A stretch of 64,000 nucleotides of DNA from Alteromonas sp. KUL106 (lineage in GTDB: Bacteria; Pseudomonadota; Gammaproteobacteria; Enterobacterales; Alteromonadaceae), in the NCBI RefSeq assembly GCF_009811415.1, contig NZ_BLIG01000024.1:62001-126000 (forward strand). Reading direction: 5' to 3'. Position 1 is the stretch's first letter. Each line of letters opens with the position of its first letter. The position numbers were made by a program, and so were the translations under genes. Shown here piece by piece: positions 18,518 through 27,607 of this stretch. The notes below the pieces were generated by a model. It was not told the DNA's origin, made no database searches, and saw nothing but the letters and a program-made list of their open reading frames with translations.

Positions 18518-19051
18518 TCACTCATCTAAACCCATTTGTTTTCTTACTTCTTTCGCCCATTGAGGTCGGGATTGCTCGTAATCCCAAATGCTGGCAGGCA
18601 ATTTAATATTCCTATTAGCCTTTTTCAGTGCGTCGAACATCGCCTGTTTGTTGATGCTGTAGTTCTGATACATCAGTTCATGCACTGAACCATCTTTTAG
18701 GCGTATAAGATTACGTAACATGCGATGAGTAGCGCTTTGTACCTGGACCAATTCAACTATATTATCTGTTGAAACAGTCAATTCTTTTCCGCCAAACAAA
18801 GGGTCGTTGTAGTAAAACGTATCGGAGGTAACCCTAATCTCAACCTGTCTATTTATTACCCATAAGTAAGCTGCTATTCCCAGCAAAAGACATTCAGTTA
18901 TCGCAACTAGAATCAAAACGATAGGCTCGAATTGGCCCTTGATCAAATAGTTCTCGCAGGCCCAGTATATAACAGGTAACAAACATGCATTCGCCAGCAC
19001 AATAAGACTAAACCGACGAGTTCTACGTACAAAATGATAATGGCTGTGCAT
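18518..19051 (-). CDS. Two-TM membrane protein of unknown function
   Basis: A ~177-residue inner membrane protein. After a basic N-terminus (HFVRRTRRFS) there are two hydrophobic helices (LIVLANACLLPVIYWA and VLILVAITECLLLGIAAYLW), then a cytoplasmic domain of mostly beta character resembling PH-like membrane proteins (VEIRVTSDTFYYNDPLFGG). A GTG at 19084 opens the frame, but the ATG at 19051 has AAAGAG upstream and starts at the natural topology, so I prefer it. It follows the DUF6279-like lipoprotein gene closely and is probably co-transcribed. Function unknown. Confidence 0.75.
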   Translation of the reverse strand: MHSHYHFVRRTRRFSLIVLANACLLPVIYWACENYLIKGQFEPIVLILVAITECLLLGIAAYLWVINRQVEIRVTSDTFYYNDPLFGGKELTVSTDNIVELVQVQSATHRMLRNLIRLKDGSVHELMYQNYSINKQAMFDALKKANRNIKLPASIWDYEQSRPQWAKEVRKQMGLDE

Positions 19052-19102
19052 TAATAAAACTCTTTTTACATATGCGCTTGGCACTGACTTGCAATGTAAC
19101 GC

Positions 19103-19945
19103 CTACCCCTTAAAGTTGTCTACAGTCTTAATCAGGTCCTCTATGTTTTCAAGCAGTGTCTCACGTTGCTTATCAGTAAGGGTAGAAAAGACCTCTGAAA
19201 TTAACGTAGCGGTAACTGTCATATTGTGTGCACTGCTCTGCTTATAAATTGCCGTTTTATAACTATCAGGGTTTTGCATCAGTGCCACTAGGTCCCTTTC
19301 AAAGTCGTTATTGAACTTACGCGTTACAAAGAGCTTTCTTGCTGCATCTTGTATATTTCTGCGGTATTTAAGCCACTCCTCACCGGTGGGTATGAACTGG
19401 GATGCATATGTACGCACTATTTGTTTTTGCTCACTAGTAAGCTTCCCAATGCGTTCACTTATTGTCTCCTCTATACGTGTAACGCGGTCCTCTAAACGCT
19501 GTTTTTCTGTTTTTTCGAGCACTTCTTGTCGCTCTTCTTCTTCCTCTTTGTTGTCTTTTTCAAGCGCAGCAAAAAGAGAGACAACTTGCTCATCATCCAG
19601 TGTTTTGGCAATTTCGGCCAATTCTGGGCTAACCTCATCTCGCACTCTCTCCCAATGCGATCTTGCATTGACAAGGTGCTTGTAAACAGAGCTGGAATCT
19701 AAGCTTCCTTCTTTCACTTGTCGTTTAATATCGATAAGTTGAGATTGATAGCGTTTAAGTTCCGATGTCTTATGCCAACGAAGCCAGTTTTGTAAATAAT
19801 CATCGAACTTTTCTTCTTGCTCATCCTTAAGCTCAATATAATCGTCCATATACCAATAAACCCACCAATCAAGGTTGTTATAGGCCAGTTTAGAACTGCA
19901 TGAGGCAAGAAACATGGTAAAAAACAATACTAACAGTGCGCGCAT
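19103..19945 (-). CDS. DUF6279-like lipoprotein
   Basis: A 280-residue lipoprotein: the signal peptide MRALLVLFFTMFLASC ends in the lipobox LASC, so the mature protein begins at Cys16. The mature start SSKLAYNNLDWWVYWYMDDY, followed by a Lys/Glu-rich region, fits the DUF6279 lipoprotein family of gammaproteobacteria. The rest is almost entirely charged helix (DKEEEEERQEVLEKTEKQ) with likely coiled coil. Serine at mature position +2 favours outer-membrane sorting by the Lol rule. The next gene begins ~50 bp downstream. Function unknown. Confidence 0.82.
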   Translation of the reverse strand: MRALLVLFFTMFLASCSSKLAYNNLDWWVYWYMDDYIELKDEQEEKFDDYLQNWLRWHKTSELKRYQSQLIDIKRQVKEGSLDSSSVYKHLVNARSHWERVRDEVSPELAEIAKTLDDEQVVSLFAALEKDNKEEEEERQEVLEKTEKQRLEDRVTRIEETISERIGKLTSEQKQIVRTYASQFIPTGEEWLKYRRNIQDAARKLFVTRKFNNDFERDLVALMQNPDSYKTAIYKQSSAHNMTVTATLISEVFSTLTDKQRETLLENIEDLIKTVDNFKG

Positions 19946-20160
19946 AACTCTTCCTTTTATGTTAACTACGTTAGTAGCAGAAAAACCGCTTATTTATTTT
20001 GAGAATCAAAGAGCATAAATAGAGGGTAGCTCGCCCTATTGCGAGGCTGTACTATTTTTCGTGACGGAACTACTCTTTTGAACAATGTTAATGTTAACTT
20101 TACGAAGCGAAACCCTATCGGTACTTTATCCATAGTGCCCGAAAAAAGAAGGACTTTATT

Positions 20161-21165
20161 GTGTCAAAACGTGTCGCAATTTTAACCTCTGGTGGTGACG
20201 CACCAGGTATGAATGCATGCATTCGCGCCGCAATTATTGCGTGCCAAAAAGCCAAGTTCACCTTGCTCGGTTATAAACACGGATATAATGGTTTACTGCA
20301 TCAAGAGTATATTTCACTCTCTCTTGATTCGACCCACAACCTTATCCAGCAAGGCGGTACCATTTTACATAGCGCGCGATGCAAAGCATTTGAATACCAA
20401 GAGGGGCAGATAAAGGCTGCAGAAAACTTGAGGCAGGCGGAAGTCGACACGCTAATAGTGATTGGTGGCGACGGATCATTTCGTGGCGCAGCCAAGTTAA
20501 GTGAACATTGGGAGGGGCAAATAATCGGTATTCCTGGCACTATCGATAACGATATAGCGGGAACAGATGCAACTATTGGCTATTTCACCGCCATTGACAC
20601 AGCGATGAGTTCGATTGATAAAGTTCGCGACACGGCAGATGCCTTTGAACGTATATTTCTCGTGGAAGTAATGGGGCGTAACGCTGGATTTTTGGCGCTG
20701 AATGCAGCGTTGTCTTCGGCTGCAGATTATGTGATTGTGCCTGAATTTTTTGAATCTCCCGACGTGGAAATAAGCAAGATAGTGGCGCAGATAAAAGCGC
20801 AGCGTGCACTAAAAGGTCCTGTAAGTTTTATTGCTGTTGTGGCGGAAAACGTGTGGCCAAACGGCTTACCAGGTCTTACCCAAGCATTGCAGCAGCATGG
20901 CATTAGTGATGTTAGGCCTGTTACATTAGGTCATGTACAACGGGGTGGCTCTCCTGTTGCGCAGGACCGTCTACTGGCAACAACCCTTGGGGAGCATGCC
21001 ATACGTTTAGTAGGCACTGATGTGAACAACGTTATGGTAGGTGAAGTAAATCAGTGCCCCGTTACCGTGCCTTTGTCAATGACTTGGGAAAATTCAAAGC
21101 CACTCAACGAGGCGCGTGTAGAGGCAATGCGTACGTTAATGAATGAGAGGTACGTGGGTCAATGA
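20161..21165 (+). CDS. pfkA: ATP-dependent 6-phosphofructokinase
   Basis: Phosphorylates fructose 6-phosphate to fructose 1,6-bisphosphate, the committed glycolytic step. The 334-residue protein has LTSGGDAPGMNACIRA for ATP binding, IGGDGSFRGA, where glycine (GGDGS rather than GGDD) marks ATP rather than pyrophosphate use, the catalytic TIDNDIAGTD, the MGRNAGF loop that binds the sugar phosphate and HVQRGGSPVAQDR. The start is GTG at 20161, preceded by GAAGGA at about 20149. MGRNAGFLAL differs from E. coli MGRYCGDL, placing it away from enterobacterial PfkA. A strong terminator follows. Having it next to a maltodextrin-using chromosome fits glucose catabolism. Confidence 0.94.
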   Translation: MSKRVAILTSGGDAPGMNACIRAAIIACQKAKFTLLGYKHGYNGLLHQEYISLSLDSTHNLIQQGGTILHSARCKAFEYQEGQIKAAENLRQAEVDTLIVIGGDGSFRGAAKLSEHWEGQIIGIPGTIDNDIAGTDATIGYFTAIDTAMSSIDKVRDTADAFERIFLVEVMGRNAGFLALNAALSSAADYVIVPEFFESPDVEISKIVAQIKAQRALKGPVSFIAVVAENVWPNGLPGLTQALQQHGISDVRPVTLGHVQRGGSPVAQDRLLATTLGEHAIRLVGTDVNNVMVGEVNQCPVTVPLSMTWENSKPLNEARVEAMRTLMNERYVGQ

Positions 21166-21228
21166 CCTACGCCCTTTGACCATTTGCTAAATAGTTGACT
21201 CATTGCGAAATGCTTACTTAAAAAGCAA

Positions 21229-21261
21229 AAAAGCCTTGTTTATGACTTAAACAAGGCTTTT
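21229..21261. terminator. Bidirectional terminator between pfkA and the LytTR regulator
   Basis: A perfect 14-bp stem (AAAAGCCTTGTTTA and its complement) with a 5-nt loop is flanked by A and T tracts. It separates the convergent pfkA and response-regulator genes. Confidence 0.9.
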
Positions 21262-21287
21262 AGATTGGCGATTATTCAGTAGTCGCT

Positions 21288-22115
21288 TTACATTTTCATT
21301 GCCGCTTTTACTTTATCGCGATGGCTACGGCTTACTTTCAGTTCGGTGTCGTTTTGAAGAATAAGGTGGTATTCACCGCTAATGTGACTCACTAATTTTT
21401 TTACAAATCGAATATTGGCGATAGCTGAACGGTGTACCCGAACGAAAAACTGGGGATTAAGTTCTTGCTCTAGCTCTTTCATGGTCTTACGCATTATGTG
21501 CATGCCGTCCAGCGCATGAACACACATGTAGTCTCCAGCCGCGTCAATCCACTGAATGTCTTGCACGTTAACTCGTGTTACCTCTGAGCCGTCTTTTATA
21601 GCAAGAACGTCTGGGTAGGGATTGGTTTCTACCGGCTCACCATTGGCAAGTTTACGCAGAATTTCTTCGCAATCGTCACCTGTTAATTCAGCAACCAGAC
21701 TTACAAGTTTTTGCGACTGTTCATCTTGATGCTGAGTTGAGAAGTACTCTCGTACTTTATTTAATGCAGCGCCTAGGCGCTCATCGTCTGCGGGCTTTAA
21801 CAAGTAATCTAGCGCATGTACGTCAAACGCCTTTATCGCGTAGCTGTCATAGGCGGTAACGAACACGATCATGGGAATGGGTTGCTTTAGCTCCCGTAGC
21901 TTATGAATAACTTGAAACCCATTTAAACCAGGCATTTGAATATCTAAAAACACTAAATCTGGACGGTGCTGCGAGATACTGCTCACCGCTTCCAGACCGT
22001 TTTGACACTCGGCAAGCACCTGAACATCGTGATGGCGCTCTAACCTGGCGCGAAGCCCTTTGCGAGCCAAAGGTTCGTCGTCCACTACAATGGTTTTAAT
22101 CACTTGCTTTGTCAT
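21288..22115 (-). CDS. LytTR-family response regulator
   Basis: A 275-residue DNA-binding response regulator: receiver with VDDEPLARKGLRARL, phospho-acceptor Asp in LVFLDIQMPG and Lys in DYLLKPAD, then a C-terminal LytTR domain (VNVQDIQWIDAAGDYMCVHA, FVRVHRSAIANI, LKVSRSHRDKVKAAM). The ATG at 22115 follows the kinase stop by one base and gives the normal start MTKQVIKTIVVDDEP; the frame's upstream ATG at 22136 lies inside the kinase gene. It forms a LytS/LytR-type pair with the kinase. LytTR proteins usually activate nearby membrane or secretion genes; the target here is not evident. Confidence 0.92.
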   Translation of the reverse strand: MTKQVIKTIVVDDEPLARKGLRARLERHHDVQVLAECQNGLEAVSSISQHRPDLVFLDIQMPGLNGFQVIHKLRELKQPIPMIVFVTAYDSYAIKAFDVHALDYLLKPADDERLGAALNKVREYFSTQHQDEQSQKLVSLVAELTGDDCEEILRKLANGEPVETNPYPDVLAIKDGSEVTRVNVQDIQWIDAAGDYMCVHALDGMHIMRKTMKELEQELNPQFFVRVHRSAIANIRFVKKLVSHISGEYHLILQNDTELKVSRSHRDKVKAAMKM

Positions 22116-22116
22116 A

Positions 22117-23190
22117 CTATACGTCCTTAACTTCATAAGGAATGCGAATTCTTACGCGCACTCCAGAAGGCTGATTGTGTTCTATAGAGAATGCAAAATT
22201 ACGATGATAAAGGGATTGCAAACGCTCTTTGATATTAGCCAAGCCCACGCCGTTCTCCCGACTAAGGGTACCGTTTTTAATATCCGCGCCGGGCCCGTTG
22301 TCGGCAACATCCATCAACAAGTCGTTGCCAAAAGTACGTGCTGTAATTGAAATACGGCCACCATTCTCCATTTTAGATATGGCGTGTTTTATCGAATTTT
22401 CAATTATAGGCTGTAAAATCATGCTCGGTACAAGTGCACCTTCGCAGCTCTCATCAATATCCCAGAGTACTTCTAATCGGTCGTCAAAACGCACTTTTTC
22501 TATTTCTAAGTAAAGGCGTAGTGCTTTAATTTCCTGACCCAAAGGTACCCGCTTTATCGGATCGTTATCTAGCGAATAACGCAAAAAGTCACTAAGGCGC
22601 GAAACCATCGCTTCTGCCGTATCGTTCTCTTTCAAAAGAATAAGCGTTGATATGGCGTTTAGCGTATTAAACAAAAAATGAGGATTGAGCTGATACCGCA
22701 ACATCTTAATATGAGCCTGATGCGCCATTGTGCTTGCTTTAAGCGCATTCTGCTTCTCTTTTTGCAGCATCTGAAAGTTTTTGATGCCGAAGTACACGCC
22801 GCTCCAACACCCCACCATGATTAATGAGTTTATGGTATTGGTAAAGTACATATACCATTCATCTGGGCGATATCCATGCTTGTAGATTTCCCAGTAGTTG
22901 ATGTTTTTCACCACGGCCCAAAGCAACGCGACAAGGTAACAAGAAACAATCACGATAATGATCATGTTAAGCGGCGATTGTTTTCGAGCCCACCTGTAGA
23001 CATAGCGAAGAGGAATAGTGAGCAACCATCCTGCATAGGCATTGAGCATGATGATGAACACCCATATGGGCCTCACATCGTGGAGGAACGATCCAATGTA
23101 ATAAATTATTGCGAATCCAGCCCAGCCCGCGCTGTGCAGCATCCAAAATAAGCGTTCATTACTTTCTATTACACGCTGAAAGCGACTCAC
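22117..23190 (-). CDS. LytS/YehU-type sensor histidine kinase
   Basis: A 357-residue membrane kinase. The N-terminal ~130 residues hold four hydrophobic segments (AGWAGFAIIYYIGSF, IWVFIIMLNAYAGWLL, NMIIIVIVSCYLVALLW, NSLIMVGCWSGVYFGI) that act as sensor. The His_kinase domain carries the phospho-acceptor in LRYQLNPHFLFNTLNA, and the ATPase domain has LQPIIENSIKHAI and GVGLANIKERL. It precedes and is translationally coupled to the LytTR regulator. The ligand sensed is unknown. Confidence 0.93.
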   Translation of the reverse strand: MSRFQRVIESNERLFWMLHSAGWAGFAIIYYIGSFLHDVRPIWVFIIMLNAYAGWLLTIPLRYVYRWARKQSPLNMIIIVIVSCYLVALLWAVVKNINYWEIYKHGYRPDEWYMYFTNTINSLIMVGCWSGVYFGIKNFQMLQKEKQNALKASTMAHQAHIKMLRYQLNPHFLFNTLNAISTLILLKENDTAEAMVSRLSDFLRYSLDNDPIKRVPLGQEIKALRLYLEIEKVRFDDRLEVLWDIDESCEGALVPSMILQPIIENSIKHAISKMENGGRISITARTFGNDLLMDVADNGPGADIKNGTLSRENGVGLANIKERLQSLYHRNFAFSIEHNQPSGVRVRIRIPYEVKDV

Positions 23191-23353
23191 AACATTACCA
23201 TTTTAAAGACTTATAGTAAGATTATACGCATGCATTGCTATCACCCAAGCAGCTTGGTCGTATGACTTATGCCTCTGGTCGCAGGTCAAAATCCTGATAG
23301 TAGGCCTCTTTTGAAGAAAGATGTCAGTTTCTAGAGATCCCAAGGGGTAAGTT

Positions 23354-23815
23354 CTAATAGCTAATGTTCATTCTTTTAAGCCAGTGAACCCACCACCACG
23401 CGGGTCCAACTAACAGAAAGCGTAAATCATCCAAAAAGGACGGTTTTTTTCCTTCTATATGATGGCCGATAAATTGAAGACCCCACATAGCCACAAACAG
23501 GACTAATGAAAAAGACCACACAGTGATACCGAAGTAAACAAGGACATTAATCGCCCCGAAGCACAAAATCGTTAGTAAGGTCATTGCCGCACCAATGGGT
23601 CCAGACAAAAGGAAATAATAATACAGAACCGGTATAACAATAATATGAGCCCACGTTATATCAAATTGCGCAATAAAATCGGGTACGGGTAAACTCCATA
23701 ACAATGCGATCGATACAAAATAGATACTGGGCACCGCGATTGCGTGGATAAGAACGTTTGTTTTATTTTGGTGACTTTCGCCATATTGCATTAATAATCG
23801 CTCAATACTTCTCAT
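23354..23815 (-). CDS. Mpo1-like (DUF962) membrane protein
   Basis: A 153-residue inner membrane protein with four hydrophobic segments. It matches the Mpo1/YGL010w-like family: the N-terminal YGESHQNKTNVLIHAIAVP and the C-terminal GHHIEGKKPS, then FLDDLRFLLVGPAWW, are the conserved histidine-containing blocks that bind iron in the yeast Mpo1 dioxygenase (alpha-oxidation of 2-hydroxy fatty acids). A similar lipid reaction in this organism is inference. It is probably monocistronic. Confidence 0.88.
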   Translation of the reverse strand: MRSIERLLMQYGESHQNKTNVLIHAIAVPSIYFVSIALLWSLPVPDFIAQFDITWAHIIVIPVLYYYFLLSGPIGAAMTLLTILCFGAINVLVYFGITVWSFSLVLFVAMWGLQFIGHHIEGKKPSFLDDLRFLLVGPAWWWVHWLKRMNISY

Positions 23816-23885
23816 GTGGATTCCCCCGGCCTGCCATTTTAACGTTCAATAACTGCATATCCGTTATCATAATTTAACATGAACA

Positions 23886-24569
23886 CTATGATAAAAGTGT
23901 ATGTCGGGATAACAGCGTTTTTATCAGCTTTTCGTCACAGGTAAAGGCGAGCCCGTAGTAAACCACATCATTTTCAATTTTGTGATTTTTCACTTTGGCA
24001 TTAAGAGCCACTTCTTTACCGTCTAACGAATAATTTAGTTTCACATCCGATTCATCAATCAAAATTGGCCAATTTGGTTTTACTTGCAACGCAATTTTGC
24101 AGCCCTTCTGACTCAAATCGATGATAATACCCGTTACGTTCTCATCGCTAGGGTAAACCTCTGCGTTGAGTGTTATAGATACACCAAGTTGGGCGCGTTT
24201 GACCGACCGAAGGCCAATGCTCTCTATGCGTTTAGGAAAAGTAGTAATAAGCAATCCGGAAGGCTTTGACAGAAGCTTAAGCACTTTCACTTTAAAGGCA
24301 ATGACTTGTCCCGTATCGCCTTCTAGTACAGACCGCACAACAATGTCATTACCTACGGTAAGTGCGTCTCTCACCGTTATCCATTTCGCCGACGTAGGAA
24401 TGTGAAAAAGCAAGCACTCATCAATAAGCATGCCTATATAGTCAGTTTTAACTCGCTTTGGGGCAGCAGGCATTGCTATTTGTAAATCAACTGTATCGCC
24501 GGGTACTAACGTACGCAAAGCATCTAAGTTTTCTTCGCTCAATAAACTGCTTTGTATTTTTTCAGCCAT
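23886..24569 (-). CDS. PilZ domain protein (YcgR-like architecture)
   Basis: A 227-residue cytoplasmic protein. The N-terminal half resembles a YcgR N-domain (VPGDTVDLQIAMP, TDYIGMLIDECLLFHIP), and the C-terminal half is a PilZ domain with the c-di-GMP motifs RSVKR (about 140) and DLSQKGCKI (about 170; consensus D/NxSxxG). It probably responds to c-di-GMP, perhaps by affecting motility or surface behaviour. The GGDEF remnant at 11777 is not obviously linked. Confidence 0.82.
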   Translation of the reverse strand: MAEKIQSSLLSEENLDALRTLVPGDTVDLQIAMPAAPKRVKTDYIGMLIDECLLFHIPTSAKWITVRDALTVGNDIVVRSVLEGDTGQVIAFKVKVLKLLSKPSGLLITTFPKRIESIGLRSVKRAQLGVSITLNAEVYPSDENVTGIIIDLSQKGCKIALQVKPNWPILIDESDVKLNYSLDGKEVALNAKVKNHKIENDVVYYGLAFTCDEKLIKTLLSRHTLLS

Positions 24570-24744
24570 TTGTATTTGTTATTGCTGGACTTTGTGATGA
24601 TAGGTTCAATGTACGCATCAAACAAAAACTTATCAACACTATGAGTCAAAAGAGGTGATATTTGTGATAGCGATGATCCTATTGGGCTTACGGCAATAGA
24701 TTGGTATAGTTGATTATTAGATTTTTTCACCCTATTGGACGTTT

Positions 24745-26556
24745 ATGCCTTCTGCTCTTCATTACACGTTAACTATTTCAAATTGGCGCGCTCATCAATT
24801 TACCGTCACATTACAAATACCCAAGCATAGTGAAAACACTCTAACGCTTTCATTGCCAAGCTGGATACCAGGTAGCTATATGGTGAGAGATTTTGCAAAG
24901 AGCATTGTCGAGTTAGATGTGATAAGCCTTGAAGATACAAAGAACGCGGTTCTGACTCCCCTTTCCATCACCAAGCTTGACAAGCAAACGTGGCGTGTTG
25001 AAACCGGAGGTCACGCATGTACCGCTCAATACACTGTTTATGCGAACGATTTGTCTATCCGTTCGGCATTCATGAACGACCAGTACGCATTTATTAATGG
25101 TACAAGTGCGTTTCTAAAAGTGTCAGGGTTTGAAAATGCACGCCATGAACTCAGTGTAAAACTCAATGATGAAGACCCAACCACCGCGGATTGGAAAGCG
25201 TATACTTCAATGCCAAAGTGCAGCGATCACAGCCCTGTTTCTGAGTGGCATTTTATTGAGAATAGCTACGACGAATTTATTGATCACCCACTTTATGTCG
25301 GCGTTGCTGATATCCATCGCTTTGATGTTGACGGCGTCTCTTTTACCTTGCTTTTTTCTGGCACAAACAACATTGATTGTGAGCGTATAGCCCGTGATTT
25401 AACGCCGATTTGTAAACATCATCTCGATTTATTTGGCACCCCTCGCGCTATCGACAATTATTTGTTTATGACGTTGCTAGCGGACAATGGCTTTGGTGGT
25501 CTTGAACATAAATATTCTACAGCCCTACTTTATCCGCGCTTTGATTTACCTCAGGTTGGCGAACCGGAGAAGAAAACGGATGGCTACATTACATTTTTAA
25601 GCTTGTGTAGCCATGAATTCTTTCACACCTGGCATGTAAAGCGAATTAAACCCAACGTGATGGTAAAGCCTGATTTATCTCAGGAAACGTATACGAATCA
25701 ACTATGGATATATGAAGGTTTTACAAGTTTTTATGACGATGTCACCCTTGCCAGAGCTGGCGTAATCGAACCGCAAAAGTATCTCGATATTGTGGCGCAA
25801 AATGTCAGTCGACTTTTGCAAAATGCAGGGCGCTTTAGACAAAGTGCCGCAGAAAGCAGTTTTGATGCTTGGACAAAGTTTTATAAGCAAGACGCTAGCG
25901 CCACGAACAACATTGTGAGTTACTACACAAAAGGCGGCATCATTGCACTAGGACTCGATTTACTGCTTCGAAAGCAATCGAACAATGCGGTTAATTTAGA
26001 CACGCTTATGCAGTTACTTTGGAAGCATTACGGGGTAGACGAAAAAGGCACACCCGATGATGTCATTCAACGTTTGTGCAAAACGCATTTTGATATCGAT
26101 GTATCAGAATACTTGAACCGTGTGGTGTATGGCACAGACGATGTGGAGCTGGCTTCGTTAGTATCTGAAATGGGCGTAAACTATGCCGCTCGTGCTCGCG
26201 TTTTAGGTGAAGATAAAGGAGGTATTTCCACGCTGCCTGTTATCAAAAATCAGCTTGGCGCCACATTAAAGCCAGCAACCTTTGGACTAACGGTGATGCA
26301 GGTATTTGAAGGTCTTGCCGCAATGAAAGCAGGTATTCTTTTAAACGATGTCATCATTGCGATAAACGGCCACATCGTAAATACTCAGAAACTTCAGCGC
26401 CTATTAGATAATGCCCAAACATCCAAGGTAGACATTTCCCTCATTCGAGATGGACGACTTCTAACGCTCCCTCTTGAGGTGACTGAAGCTCGAAAAGAAA
26501 TGGCTTACTTTGAAATCAATAATGAAGAAAAGCTTAGCCAGTGGCTGGGGAAGTAA
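24745..26556 (+). CDS. M61-family glycyl aminopeptidase-like metalloprotease with PDZ domain
   Basis: A 603-residue M61 peptidase. The N-terminal beta domain contains the family block LPSWIPGSYMVRDFAK. The catalytic domain has the zinc motif HEFFHTWHVKRIKP (near residue 293) and the third ligand region YEGFTSFYDD. The C-terminal part is a PDZ domain (TFGLTVMQVFEGLAAMKAGI, then LLNDVIIAINGH). There is no signal peptide, so it is likely cytosolic, as in many bacterial relatives. Expected activity is aminopeptidase on Gly/Ala N-termini. A weak hairpin lies just downstream. Confidence 0.93.
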   Translation: MPSALHYTLTISNWRAHQFTVTLQIPKHSENTLTLSLPSWIPGSYMVRDFAKSIVELDVISLEDTKNAVLTPLSITKLDKQTWRVETGGHACTAQYTVYANDLSIRSAFMNDQYAFINGTSAFLKVSGFENARHELSVKLNDEDPTTADWKAYTSMPKCSDHSPVSEWHFIENSYDEFIDHPLYVGVADIHRFDVDGVSFTLLFSGTNNIDCERIARDLTPICKHHLDLFGTPRAIDNYLFMTLLADNGFGGLEHKYSTALLYPRFDLPQVGEPEKKTDGYITFLSLCSHEFFHTWHVKRIKPNVMVKPDLSQETYTNQLWIYEGFTSFYDDVTLARAGVIEPQKYLDIVAQNVSRLLQNAGRFRQSAAESSFDAWTKFYKQDASATNNIVSYYTKGGIIALGLDLLLRKQSNNAVNLDTLMQLLWKHYGVDEKGTPDDVIQRLCKTHFDIDVSEYLNRVVYGTDDVELASLVSEMGVNYAARARVLGEDKGGISTLPVIKNQLGATLKPATFGLTVMQVFEGLAAMKAGILLNDVIIAINGHIVNTQKLQRLLDNAQTSKVDISLIRDGRLLTLPLEVTEARKEMAYFEINNEEKLSQWLGK

Positions 26557-26583
26557 CGCCGCCCCGTAACGTAAAAACGAATA

Positions 26584-26619
26584 AGGCGCTATGAGTTCCC
26601 TCTAAAGCGCCTGTTTCTT
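26584..26619 (+). terminator. Candidate terminator after the M61 peptidase gene
   Basis: A 7-bp stem (AGGCGCT/AGCGCCT) with a 15-nt loop precedes GTTTCTTT. The loop is long and the T run interrupted, so this is tentative. Confidence 0.4.
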
Positions 26620-26660
26620 TCCGTCTTTTCTCACGAATGATGACTAACCCAACTTAATGG

Positions 26661-27569
26661 TTATTGTTCGGGCGACCCCGAAATAATAGTCTGAGGATCT
26701 AAACGAATGTTGCCTAAATTAATTCGCCAGTCTAGATGCGGCCCTGTAGAGCGTCCTGTCGAGCCTATTGTACCGATCTGCTCGCCTTGTTTAACGGTTT
26801 CACCCACTTCTACCGTTATGGTGTCCATGTGAAGAAACGTGGAAAACACACGCATACCATGATCTAAAATCAGCGTGTTACCCGAATAGTAAAGGTCATC
26901 AGCTAGGGTCACAACACCATCAACAGGTGCATACACAGGCGTACCTGTTTCATTTGCGATATCCAAGCCATAGTGCGGCCACTTTGGCACACCATTTAAT
27001 ATGCGCTGACTACCGTATACACCTGAGATAACACCTTTAGCAGGCCATTCAAACCGCGTAAACAGGGCATCCAAATCAGAGTTTCCACTTCGCGCGCTTG
27101 CTACATTGATATTGTCTTGCTTGATGCGCGCAGTAACTTCAGCAGGCGGTGTAACCATTTTTTGTTCTAACCCTTCAATTCGCTGAATATTGTATTCGCG
27201 TTTTTCAAGGGTGATGTCACGCTGCCACTTGTTTCCATCGGCTAACTCAACAACCAAGGTTTGCTGAAGTGCTGCTTCTCTTTCAAAACCGACGACAAAT
27301 TTCCCGTCTTTATTTGTTTGGACGTTTTCTCCATTAAGCGTTACTTTGGCTCCTGCGGGTGCTTGCCCGCGCAACAAAGCACCTTGCGTAAACTTGCCGT
27401 TCAGCGCAACGTCTATTTGCTTGTGACTAGGTAACACGTTGGTTTGGTCATTTAACTCTGCAGCCGCAGAAACAAATGACATAGAAGCAGCTGCGCTAAG
27501 CACCATCGCACATTTCAATATACGTGATATTACAATGCCTAATCTGTTTTTTGAAAGCGTGAATAGCAT
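26661..27569 (-). CDS. Secreted M23 (LytM-like) peptidase or regulator
   Basis: A 302-residue exported protein: a basic N-terminus and a hydrophobic signal (GIVISRILKCAMVLSAAASM) with a likely cleavage after AAA. A middle all-beta region (GQAPAGAKVTLNGENVQTNKDGKF) is followed by a C-terminal M23 LytM domain. The domain has HYGLD (zinc ligands His and Asp) but GPHLDW where most M23 enzymes have GPHLHW, so the third zinc ligand is Asp. This substitution occurs in other proteobacterial M23 proteins, so it need not mean inactivity. It probably cuts or regulates cutting of peptidoglycan. Confidence 0.9.
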   Translation of the reverse strand: MLFTLSKNRLGIVISRILKCAMVLSAAASMSFVSAAAELNDQTNVLPSHKQIDVALNGKFTQGALLRGQAPAGAKVTLNGENVQTNKDGKFVVGFEREAALQQTLVVELADGNKWQRDITLEKREYNIQRIEGLEQKMVTPPAEVTARIKQDNINVASARSGNSDLDALFTRFEWPAKGVISGVYGSQRILNGVPKWPHYGLDIANETGTPVYAPVDGVVTLADDLYYSGNTLILDHGMRVFSTFLHMDTITVEVGETVKQGEQIGTIGSTGRSTGPHLDWRINLGNIRLDPQTIISGSPEQ

Positions 27570-27607
27570 CGTTAACTCCCTTCCCTATAACTCGCAGTAA
27601 TCGAACG

